From: an uncultured Blautia sp.
GTDB taxonomy: Bacteria > Bacillota > Clostridia > Lachnospirales > Lachnospiraceae
Direction: 5' to 3'
Length of the DNA stretch: 5,091 nucleotides
Assembly (NCBI GenBank): GCA_902476765.1
Contig: CABSEJ010000207.1
Span: forward strand, 1-5,091
The notes under the pieces are model-generated. The model had not been told where the DNA came from. It searched no databases and was given only the letters and a program-made list of their open reading frames with translations. How positions within the stretch are numbered: position 1 is the first letter of the stretch; each line of letters starts with the position of its first letter. Positions 1 to 5,091 of this stretch are shown one piece after another. The position numbers and the translations under genes are program-made.

Positions 1-369
1 CAGTGCGCACACCGTTGCCACGGCCACACCGTGCTGCCCTGCTCCCGTCTCTGCTATGATTCTGGTCTTTCCCATTTTTTTAGCCAGCAAGACCTGCCCC
101 AGTACATTATTTATTTTGTGGGAGCCTGTGTGGTTTAAGTCCTCTCTCTTTAAATATATCCTGGCTCCTCCAAGGTCCTTTGTCATTTTTTCTGCATAAT
201 ACAGCATAGAAGGCCTTCCTGCATAATTCTGCAGCAGCTCCTTTAATTCTTTCTGAAACTGAGGGTCCTTTTTGCAGGCCTCGTAAGCCTGCAAAAGCTC
301 TTCCACCGGCTTCATCAGGGTTTCCGGTATATACTGTCCTCCGTAAATTCCATATCTTCCTTTACTCAT
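1..369 (-). CDS. trpB: Tryptophan synthase beta subunit, N-terminal part (cut by window edge)
   Basis: TrpB is the PLP enzyme that joins indole, channelled from TrpA, to L-serine to give L-tryptophan in the cytosolic alpha2-beta2 complex. The 123 visible codons begin MSKGRYGIYGGQYIPETLM, the typical TrpB opening. Next come GRPSMLYYAE (51-60), the PLP-lysine motif HTGSHKINN (80-88, with K85 as the Schiff-base lysine) and AETGAGQHG (106-114), whose E107 matches the catalytic glutamate of the Salmonella enzyme. The family is about 390-400 residues long, so roughly two thirds lies past position 1; the frame is open to the edge. The start overlaps the end of trpF by 8 bases (ATGAGTAA), with GAGGAAG at 374-380 as ribosome binding site. 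The motifs fit canonical TrpB rather than the divergent TrpB2 form. trpA probably follows, which is inference. Confidence 0.97.
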   Translation of the reverse strand, partial: MSKGRYGIYGGQYIPETLMKPVEELLQAYEACKKDPQFQKELKELLQNYAGRPSMLYYAEKMTKDLGGARIYLKREDLNHTGSHKINNVLGQVLLAKKMGKTRIIAETGAGQHGVAVATVCAL

Positions 370-979
370 GATTCTTCCTCACTTTATCTATAAATTCTCT
401 TATTTTTTCCTCATCCTTACCATCAGGACCTTCCACTCCGCTGCTGACATCCAGGGCAAAAGGAGCTGCAAGACTCATGGCCAGCTCCACATTTTCTCCT
501 GTCAGGCCTCCTGCCAGAAAATAGGGTTTTTCTATAGGAGGAATCAAGCTCCAGTCAAAAGCCTGGCCGCTGCCTCCCCAGCTTCCTTTCACATAGGTAT
601 CCAGAAGAAGATAATCGCAAGGCAGCTCTTCTCCCTGCAAAATATCATCTCTGTTTCTTACTCTCAGGGCCTTTATCAGAGGCTTATCTGTATAATTTCT
701 CAGGGCTTCCATATAAGAGCCATCTTCCTGTCCGTGAAGCTGGATAAAATCTATGGCTCCTCTTTCGGCAGCCCGGGCTGCCTGCTCCAAGGGCGCATTT
801 ACAAACACACCTACGGTTTTTATCTGAGGAGAAAGGATTGCTTTTAATTCTATTGCCTTTTCCAGGGAAATCTGACGTTTTCCCTCAGCGAAAACGAAGC
901 CGGCGAAATCCGGCTGCCGCCGGTTTAAGATTTCCGCCTCTCCCTTGGCTTTGATGCCGCAGATTTTCACTTTTACCAT
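362..979 (-). CDS. trpF: Phosphoribosylanthranilate isomerase
   Basis: TrpF carries out the Amadori rearrangement of N-(5'-phosphoribosyl)anthranilate to CdRP, the third step of the pathway. The 205-residue protein is of normal length for a stand-alone single-domain TIM barrel. Visible motifs are VKICGI at the N-terminus with catalytic C7, FVFAEGKRQIS (28-38), IQLHGQE (79-85), LLLDTYVKGSWGGSG (124-138) with the general acid D127, LAGGLT (155-160) and DVSSGVEG (177-184), the last two forming the phosphate-binding end. It is not fused to TrpC, unlike in E. coli. The start lies 5 bases after the trpC stop, the only gap in the operon. AGGGGG at 988-993, inside the end of trpC, is the likely ribosome binding site. 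Its last codons contain the trpB start. Confidence 0.97.
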   Translation of the reverse strand: MVKVKICGIKAKGEAEILNRRQPDFAGFVFAEGKRQISLEKAIELKAILSPQIKTVGVFVNAPLEQAARAAERGAIDFIQLHGQEDGSYMEALRNYTDKPLIKALRVRNRDDILQGEELPCDYLLLDTYVKGSWGGSGQAFDWSLIPPIEKPYFLAGGLTGENVELAMSLAAPFALDVSSGVEGPDGKDEEKIREFIDKVRKNHE

Positions 980-984
980 ATTCC

Positions 985-1761
985 TTACCCCCTGAGTTCC
1001 CGGAGCATAGCTTTTTTATCCGGACTCCTCATTAAAGTTTCTCCAATCAGAACCGCTGACACCCCTGCTTCCTCCAGCTGCTTTACCTCTTCCCTGGTGC
1101 GGATACCGCTCTCTGCCACAAACACCTTATCCCCGGGCACATAGCTTCTGAGAGCCAGACAGTTGTGGGGGCTGACCGTAAAATCTTTCAGATTTCGGTT
1201 ATTCACTCCGATAATTTGTGCACCGGCCTGGAGGGCCATCTGGATTTCTTCTTTGTCGTGGGCCTCTACCAAGGCGGAAAGTCCCAGATTCCGGACAATT
1301 TCCAGATATCTGGCCAGCGTCTTTTCTTCCAAAAGGGAACAAATCAAAAGTACAGCCCCGGCGCCCAGAACCTTTGCCTCATAAATCTGATATTCGTCAA
1401 TGGTAAAATCTTTCCGCAGTACAGGTATGGAAACCTGGCTGCTGATTTCCCTGAGGTAGGCATCCTTTCCCAGGAAAAATTCCGGCTCTGTAAGGCAGGA
1501 AATAGCTGCTGCTCCCGCCTCTTCATATTCCCTGGCAATTTCCAGGTAAGGAAATTCTTTGGCAATTATCCCCTTGGAGGGAGAGGCCTTTTTTACTTCA
1601 CAGATAAAGGCCATATCTTCTCCTGTGAGAGCCTGGTAAAAAGCCTTTCCTTGCTTTGTTTCAGTTTTTTCCGCCTGCTCTCTCAACATGTTCAGCGGCA
1701 AGATTTCTTTTTGTTTCTCTACTCTTATTCTGGTAGCTGCCCCGATTTTTTCCAGTATCAT
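985..1761 (-). CDS. trpC: Indole-3-glycerol phosphate synthase
   Basis: TrpC closes the indole ring, converting CdRP to indole-3-glycerol phosphate with loss of CO2 and water. The 258 residues match the usual monofunctional enzyme, a TIM barrel with an N-terminal helical extension. Key motifs are CEVKKASPSKG (54-64; E55 and K57), LTEP (90-93), VLRKDF (114-119; general acid K117), DEYQIYEA (122-129), LVEAH (164-168; E166), IGVNNRNL (184-191; N187), AESGI (216-220) and LIGE (238-241). They cover all the active-site positions known from the Sulfolobus enzyme. The start codon shares ATGA with the trpD stop, and GAGGTGA (1766-1772) inside trpD sits just before it, so translation is probably coupled. 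Nothing is missing or unusual. Confidence 0.98.
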   Translation of the reverse strand: MILEKIGAATRIRVEKQKEILPLNMLREQAEKTETKQGKAFYQALTGEDMAFICEVKKASPSKGIIAKEFPYLEIAREYEEAGAAAISCLTEPEFFLGKDAYLREISSQVSIPVLRKDFTIDEYQIYEAKVLGAGAVLLICSLLEEKTLARYLEIVRNLGLSALVEAHDKEEIQMALQAGAQIIGVNNRNLKDFTVSPHNCLALRSYVPGDKVFVAESGIRTREEVKQLEEAGVSAVLIGETLMRSPDKKAMLRELRG

Positions 1762-2783
1762 GCTTTCACCTCGTACTCTCTTGTGGCTGCGGTAAACTCT
1801 TCCAGTTTCTCTTTCGCCTTGCCGCTGTCAATGATTTCCGCCGCCATTTTAACCCCTTCCTCCAGGGTAATGCCGTCGATGCCAAGATACAGGCTCATTC
1901 CTGCATTCAGCAGCACCACATCCCGTTTTGGGCCCCTCTCTTTTCCGCAGAGAATATCTCTGGTAATCCCGGCGTTTTCCTTAGGATCCCCTCCCACCAG
2001 CTCCTGGAGCTGGCAGCGCTTCATGCCAAACTGTTCCGGGGTGATAGTGTAACTTCTGGTTTTTCCAAAACGGATTTCACACACCAGAGTCTCTCCGGTG
2101 AGCGTGATTTCATCCAGTCCGTCGGCGCCGCAGACCGCCACGCCTCTGGTAACTCCCAAATTCCCCAGAACCTGAGCCAAAGGCTCTACCAGCTTTTTGT
2201 CATATACACCTAAAAGCTGCATGGTGGCTGCCGCCGGATTGGACAAAGGCCCCAGAATGTTAAATACAGTCCGCACTCCCATTTCTTTTCTCACAGGGGC
2301 CGCATACTTCATGGAAGAATGGTAGACCGGTGCAAATAAGAAGCACATGCCGGTGTGGTTTAGAATCGTCTCGTTCTGTTTCGCATCCAGGTTTACGTTT
2401 GCCCCCAGATTTTCCAAAACATCTGCCGCTCCGCTGCGGCTTGAAACACTGCGGTTTCCATGTTTGGCCACCGGAATTCCTGCTGCAGCCACCACGAAAG
2501 CCGAGGTTGTGGAAATATTAAAGGTTCCTGCCTCGTCTCCTCCTGTTCCTACAATGTCAATAACCTCTCTCTCGGGCCGTATTTTTATTCCCTTTTCCCG
2601 CATCACTTCTGCAAAAGCCGTGATTTCCTCTATACTCTCCCCCTGCATTCTGAGGGCGGCCAGAAAAGCTCCCATCTGGGCCTGGGTGGCTCTTCCCTCC
2701 ATCATTTCTTCCATAACTGCTTTTGCTGTATCAAAACTTAAATCCTGTCCCTCCATCAGGGTGTGAATGGCTTCTTTAATCAT
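1758..2783 (-). CDS. trpD: Anthranilate phosphoribosyltransferase
   Basis: TrpD transfers phosphoribose from PRPP to anthranilate, the second step, releasing pyrophosphate. The 341 residues are a full-length monofunctional enzyme with an N-terminal helical domain (about 1-70) and the class III phosphoribosyltransferase core. PRPP-binding motifs are intact: DIVGTGGDE (76-84), NIST (89-92), KHGNRSVSSRSGAADVLE (107-124), RTVFNILGPLSNP (171-183, including an anthranilate-site arginine) and the metal-binding DGLDE (221-225). It is not fused to the TrpG amidotransferase, in contrast to enteric bacteria. The start overlaps the trpG stop as ATGA and the end overlaps the trpC start in the same way. 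A strong AAGGAGGA site (2791-2798) in the trpG tail drives initiation. Homologous pyrimidine-nucleoside phosphorylases are excluded by the motifs and the operon context. Confidence 0.98.
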   Translation of the reverse strand: MIKEAIHTLMEGQDLSFDTAKAVMEEMMEGRATQAQMGAFLAALRMQGESIEEITAFAEVMREKGIKIRPEREVIDIVGTGGDEAGTFNISTTSAFVVAAAGIPVAKHGNRSVSSRSGAADVLENLGANVNLDAKQNETILNHTGMCFLFAPVYHSSMKYAAPVRKEMGVRTVFNILGPLSNPAAATMQLLGVYDKKLVEPLAQVLGNLGVTRGVAVCGADGLDEITLTGETLVCEIRFGKTRSYTITPEQFGMKRCQLQELVGGDPKENAGITRDILCGKERGPKRDVVLLNAGMSLYLGIDGITLEEGVKMAAEIIDSGKAKEKLEEFTAATREYEVKA

Positions 2784-3370
2784 AATTTTGTCCTCCTTCT
2801 CCGTCTTATTTTTAAAAAGTTTTCCAGAATTTTTTCTCCTTTTTCCGTAAGAATGGATTCCGGGTGAAACTGGAGCCCATATACAGGATATTCTCTGTGT
2901 TTCACCCCCATCACCTCATTATCCCCGGATTCTGCTATTATCTCCAGGCATTGGGGAAGGGATTCTCTTTTCACGGCCAGAGAATGGTATCTGGCTGCCT
3001 CTATGGACCTTCCCAGCCCCTGAAACAAGGGGCAGTCAGGATTTAATGTAATCCGGCTTTTCTTTCCGTGCATCAGCTTTCCCGCCGGAGCGATGGTGCC
3101 TCCAAAAGCCTGGCATATAGCCTGATGGCCCAGACAAATACCCAGAATGGGAATCTTCCCCTGAAACCTTTGTATCACTTCCAGGCAGATTCCCGCTTCC
3201 CCGGGATAACCGGGACCAGGGGAAAGAATAATATGGGAGGGAGAAAGCTTTTCTATCTCCTCCGGGGTAATCTGGTCATTTCGTATTACTTGTATATCAG
3301 GAGTCATGGCTCCCAGATACTGCACCAGGTTATAAGTAAAGCTGTCGTAATTATCAATCACAAGTATCAT
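2780..3370 (-). CDS. trpG: Anthranilate synthase component II (glutamine amidotransferase)
   Basis: This class I glutamine amidotransferase releases ammonia from glutamine and passes it to TrpE for anthranilate formation. The 196-residue protein starts MILVIDNYDSFTYNLVQYLG. It then shows the oxyanion-hole segment ILSPGPGYPGEAG (48-60), the nucleophile elbow GICLGHQAI (77-85) with C79, a conserved MHGK (100-103), ARYHSLAV (126-133) and GLQFHPESI (165-173) with catalytic H169 and E171. The triad is complete. PabA has the same fold, and a shared trp/folate role cannot be ruled out, but the place between trpE and trpD makes TrpG the natural call. Its start overlaps the trpE stop (ATGA). The C-terminus is an odd basic run, RRRRRTKL, which encodes the trpD ribosome binding site. 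Confidence 0.97.
   Translation of the reverse strand: MILVIDNYDSFTYNLVQYLGAMTPDIQVIRNDQITPEEIEKLSPSHIILSPGPGYPGEAGICLEVIQRFQGKIPILGICLGHQAICQAFGGTIAPAGKLMHGKKSRITLNPDCPLFQGLGRSIEAARYHSLAVKRESLPQCLEIIAESGDNEVMGVKHREYPVYGLQFHPESILTEKGEKILENFLKIRRRRRTKL
2791..2798 (-). promoter_or_regulatory. Ribosome binding site of trpD, inside the trpG end
   Basis: AAGGAGGA sits seven bases before the trpD ATG, within the trpG codons for the terminal arginine run (CGG AGA AGG AGG ACA). The unusual TrpG tail is thus at least partly a by-product of carrying this site. Confidence 0.88.
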
Positions 3371-4827
3371 AATGCTTCCTCCTCTGCCTGCAGAACCGCC
3401 TGCATCACTGCAGCCGCCTTATTGGCTGATTCCTCGTATTCTTTCTGGGGAACACTGTCCGCTACAATACCGCCGCCGGCCTGTACATAGACCATTCCGT
3501 CCTTTTTTACCGCCATGCGGATGGCAATACAGGTATCCATATTTCCCGCAAAATCAATGTATCCGATAGCACCTCCGTAGATGCCTCTTTCTTCTTTTTC
3601 CAAATCCTCTATAATCTGGCAGGCACGAATCTTAGGAGCCCCGGATAAAGTTCCTGCAGGAAGCACTGCTTCAATAGCATCCAGCGCATCCTTTCCCGGC
3701 TCCAGATTTCCCACTACCTTAGAGCAGATATGCATAATCTTGGAGTATTTGTGGACTGCCATGTACTCTGTCACCTTGACAGAGCCGTAACGGCTGATTT
3801 TTCCTATATCGTTCCGTCCTAAGTCTACCAGCATATTATGCTCTGACAGCTCTTTTTCATCCTTTAAAAGCTCTCTCTCCAGATTTTCATCCTCCTGGGA
3901 ATCCCTTCCCCTGGGACGGCTTCCCGCTACCGGAAAAGTAGTGACGACTCCGTTATAAAGCTTTACCAGAGTTTCCGGGGAGGTGCTCATAAGTTCCGTC
4001 TCTTCTGTGTGGAAATAAACCATATAAGGGGATGGATTGGTGGTCCGCAGTATCCGGTAGGGATTCAGCAGACTTCCTGCTGCCGGCCGCTGAAATTGCC
4101 GTGACAGAACTGCCTGAAAAATATCGCCCCTACGGATATGCTCCTTTGCTTTCTCTACCATACGGAAATATTCCTCCCGGGAGGTGGTACAGGAAAACCC
4201 CTCTTTCTGCTTTACAACCGGCTCCTCCTCTGGCAGCTCCTCTTTTAAAAGAGCCTCCATAGCTGTCAAATCCTCTATTGCCTTTTTATAATTTTCTTCG
4301 GGAAAATCCGTTTTCATATTAACGATAAGCAAAATTTTCTGCTTTAAATGGTCATAAGCAATAATTTTATCAAAGAGCATCAAATCCATATCAGGAAACT
4401 TTTCGTTTTTTATGTGCAGCACCGGCTCCTGGTAACCAATCATGGAATAAGCAAAATATCCGGTTAATCCTCCGGTAAAGGGAGGCATCCCGGGAAGCAC
4501 AGGCGATTTATATTCCTTTAAAATATCCCGGATAACATCCATAGGATTTTTATCCCGGTAAATCTTTTTCTGTTCTCCTCTGGTCACAAGGGTTTCCTTT
4601 TTCCTGCAAGTCACACGAAGCTTTGGGTCCCAGCCCAGAAAAGAATAACGTCCCCACTTTTCTCCTCCTTCCACGCTTTCCAGCAGAAAATAGCGGCTGC
4701 TTTTTGCGGAAAGCTTACGCAGAACGGCAATAGGTGTGGTGCTGTCTGCAAATATCTCCCTGCAGACAGGAATTACAGAATAATGCTCTGCCAGTTTCTC
4801 TACGGTTTTCAAATCAGGTCTCTGCAT
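3367..4827 (-). CDS. trpE: Anthranilate synthase component I
   Basis: TrpE binds chorismate and uses ammonia supplied by TrpG to make anthranilate and pyruvate, the committed step. The 486 residues are full length for the family. The N-terminal half carries the tryptophan-binding FLLES (47-51), and NPSPYM (264-269) completes that site, so feedback inhibition is probably retained. The chorismate-binding half shows FPVAGSRPRG (298-307), DLGRND (335-340), IMHICSKVVG (364-373), AGTLSGAPKIRA (391-402), ERGIYGGAIGY (413-423) and QAGGGIVADS (449-458). Position 301 is alanine where aminodeoxychorismate synthase PabB usually has the lysine of PIKGT, which favours TrpE. The chosen ATG has AAGGAGGA seven bases upstream. 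It is the first gene of the operon, preceded by a terminator-like hairpin, and its last bases carry the trpG ribosome binding site. Confidence 0.98.
   Translation of the reverse strand: MQRPDLKTVEKLAEHYSVIPVCREIFADSTTPIAVLRKLSAKSSRYFLLESVEGGEKWGRYSFLGWDPKLRVTCRKKETLVTRGEQKKIYRDKNPMDVIRDILKEYKSPVLPGMPPFTGGLTGYFAYSMIGYQEPVLHIKNEKFPDMDLMLFDKIIAYDHLKQKILLIVNMKTDFPEENYKKAIEDLTAMEALLKEELPEEEPVVKQKEGFSCTTSREEYFRMVEKAKEHIRRGDIFQAVLSRQFQRPAAGSLLNPYRILRTTNPSPYMVYFHTEETELMSTSPETLVKLYNGVVTTFPVAGSRPRGRDSQEDENLERELLKDEKELSEHNMLVDLGRNDIGKISRYGSVKVTEYMAVHKYSKIMHICSKVVGNLEPGKDALDAIEAVLPAGTLSGAPKIRACQIIEDLEKEERGIYGGAIGYIDFAGNMDTCIAIRMAVKKDGMVYVQAGGGIVADSVPQKEYEESANKAAAVMQAVLQAEEEAL
3376..3383 (-). promoter_or_regulatory. 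Ribosome binding site of trpG, inside the trpE end
   Basis: AGGAGGAA is encoded by the last trpE codons, which read as the acidic tail AEEEAL, and lies seven bases before the trpG ATG. Together with the ATGA stop/start overlap it predicts translational coupling and near-equal TrpE and TrpG synthesis, fitting a two-subunit enzyme. Confidence 0.85.
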
Positions 4828-4834
4828 AATTTCG

Positions 4835-4842
4835 TCCTCCTT
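4835..4842 (-). promoter_or_regulatory. Ribosome binding site of trpE
   Basis: AAGGAGGA lies seven bases before the trpE ATG and is a near-perfect match to the 16S anti-Shine-Dalgarno sequence. It fixes the trpE start. The eight-base site and its seven-base spacer (CGAAATT) closely resemble those of trpD (spacer CAAAATT). Confidence 0.9.
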
Positions 4843-4883
4843 GTTTTTGTGAAAGAGAGGCAGCTGGCACCATCGGCCATCTC

Positions 4884-4910
4884 AAAAAAGAAGCCTGCTT
4901 TGCAGGATTC
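4884..4910 (-). terminator. Intrinsic terminator-like hairpin in the trp leader (candidate attenuator)
   Basis: On the minus strand the stem GAAtCCTGC pairs with GCAGGcTTC across an AAA loop: a 5-bp GC-rich core, one T/C mismatch and three more pairs. It is followed directly by six T residues. The T-run is only on the trpE-sense side, so it acts on transcripts entering trpE, ending about 57 bases before the start codon. No promoter is visible in the 41 bases between it and the trpE ribosome binding site, so trp mRNA probably has to read through it. That is the arrangement of an attenuator, but the upstream signal that would control it is not evident. It could instead end an upstream transcript. 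Confidence 0.65.
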
Positions 4911-4911
4911 T

Positions 4912-4938
4912 CCGCCTGGGGCGGGTCGCTTTAGCGAC
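4912..4938. repeat. Two directly abutting compact hairpins
   Basis: Two perfect inverted repeats touch without a spacer. At 4925-4938, GTCGCT and AGCGAC flank two bases (a 5-bp stem with a tetraloop is more realistic in RNA). At 4912-4924, CCGCC and GGCGG flank three bases. Five bases further toward trpE the terminator stem region begins. Being symmetrical, they can form on either strand. In a trp transcript they would stack just upstream of the terminator; I see no clear alternative pairing with it. Confidence 0.7.
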
Positions 4939-4967
4939 ATAACTCCTTTCCAACCCAGTGCGCTCCT

Positions 4968-4978
4968 GCCCGGAGGGC
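4968..4978. repeat. Short GC hairpin GCCC/GGGC
   Basis: A 4-bp GCCC/GGGC inverted repeat has a three-base loop. On the minus strand an overlapping alternative, CTCC with GGAG, could compete with it. It follows a run of A residues and is one of a chain of five small inverted repeats in the leader. It would be weak on its own. Confidence 0.4.
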
Positions 4979-4989
4979 TTTTTGTTCTA

Positions 4990-5013
4990 TAGGAAATTCA
5001 GAGGAATTTCCTA
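4990..5013. repeat. Perfect 10-bp inverted repeat
   Basis: TAGGAAATTC and GAATTTCCTA are exact reverse complements separated by four bases (AGAG on the plus strand, CTCT on the minus strand). It is AT-rich, the longest perfect inverted repeat I found in the leader, and lacks a T-run after it on the minus strand. It may be an RNA hairpin, a protein-binding palindrome or part of a dispersed repeat. Confidence 0.75.
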
Positions 5014-5091
5014 CTAGTGCTATCCACTTTAAATGCCTTACCGTTTCACTGAGAATGCTTTTTTGAGAGTGCAGTTGTAAAAACGCAGGCG

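Larger units (their letters stand above)
4850..5091. repeat. trp leader region, probable dispersed intergenic repeat (right end outside window)
   Basis: This stretch has no recognisable gene. It contains five inverted repeats, a terminator pointing toward trpE, and frames open on both strands over 40-50 codons, partly without start codons. From memory, peptides read from it, such as GNSEEFPTSAIHFKC on the plus strand and ESCKAGFFFEMADGASC on the minus strand, recur as short hypothetical proteins in Lachnospiraceae genomes. That would be typical of a non-coding repeat being mis-annotated. The inner boundary near 4850 is a guess, made because the remaining bases to trpE are just the ribosome binding site region. 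No convincing sigma-A promoter is seen, so the operon promoter may lie beyond 5091. Confidence 0.5.

Noticed and set aside
368..847. A 159-codon plus-strand open frame opposite trpF
   Set aside because: It is antisense to an intact trpF; no domain or supporting context is seen.
1165..2052. A 295-codon plus-strand open frame opposite trpC and trpD
   Set aside because: It lies wholly antisense to two genes with complete catalytic motifs, has no recognisable domain, and reads as low-complexity Ser/Phe/Leu-rich sequence typical of a shadow frame.
2780..4827. pabB/pabA (folate branch) instead of trpE/trpG
   Set aside because: The TrpE-type alanine at 301, the LLES and NPSPYM tryptophan-site motifs and the trpDCFB context all favour anthranilate synthase.
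4860..4880. Hairpin TGGC/GCCA after the terminator
   Set aside because: Only four base pairs with a seven-base loop; too weak to call, though it lies close to the trpE ribosome binding site.
4783..4992. A 69-codon plus-strand open frame across the trpE start and leader
   Set aside because: It overlaps the trpE start antisense and the suspected repeat; likely a shadow and a source of repeat-derived hypothetical proteins.
5053..5081. A promoter with TTTACA (5076-5081) as -35
   Set aside because: The hexamer 17 bases downstream is GCATTC, which does not resemble TATAAT; other spacings were no better.
4843..5091. T-box riboswitch controlling trp
   Set aside because: I find no sequence like the conserved T-box (AGGGTGGTACCGCG) before the terminator and no antiterminator bulge with TGG. 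TGGTGCC at about 4866-4872 lies after the terminator, the wrong side.
4843..5091. TRAP-binding leader as in Bacillus
   Set aside because: There is no run of GAG/TAG triplets at 2-3 base spacing.

Overview
The window holds a bacterial tryptophan biosynthesis operon, trpE-trpG-trpD-trpC-trpF-trpB, read entirely on the minus strand (right to left). trpB is cut by the left window edge after 123 codons, and trpA would be expected beyond that edge. The separate trpG and trpD genes, strong AGGAGG-type Shine-Dalgarno sites, moderate GC content and the style of the proteins suggest a gut-type Clostridia, most likely Lachnospiraceae (Blautia/Ruminococcus-like). That placement is inferred from general knowledge, not from a search.

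Layout from the 5' end of the operon: 4828-5091 is a 264-base leader without a convincing protein gene. It is packed with inverted repeats and ends in an intrinsic-terminator-like hairpin (4884-4910) pointing into trpE. Then follow trpE (4827-3367), trpG (3370-2780), trpD (2783-1758), trpC (1761-985), trpF (979-362) and trpB (369 to edge). The junctions are very tight: E/G, G/D and D/C each share the four bases ATGA, C/F has a 5-base gap, and F/B overlap by 8 bases. Each downstream start has its ribosome binding site inside or at the end of the preceding gene, as expected for translational coupling.

Together the genes convert chorismate and glutamine to anthranilate (TrpE+TrpG), add the phosphoribosyl group (TrpD), isomerise (TrpF), close the indole ring (TrpC), and begin the final step from indole and serine to tryptophan (TrpB, with TrpA). 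All catalytic motifs I can check are intact, and TrpE carries the motifs linked to tryptophan feedback inhibition.

The coding part is ordinary. The part worth a second look is the leader. It has at least five compact hairpins in about 130 bases, open frames on both strands and a terminator, but none of the usual trp control signals (T-box sequence, tandem Trp codons, TRAP repeats). From memory its translated frames resemble short hypothetical proteins annotated repeatedly in Lachnospiraceae, so I suspect a dispersed intergenic repeat placed directly in front of trpE. This needs a genome search to confirm.
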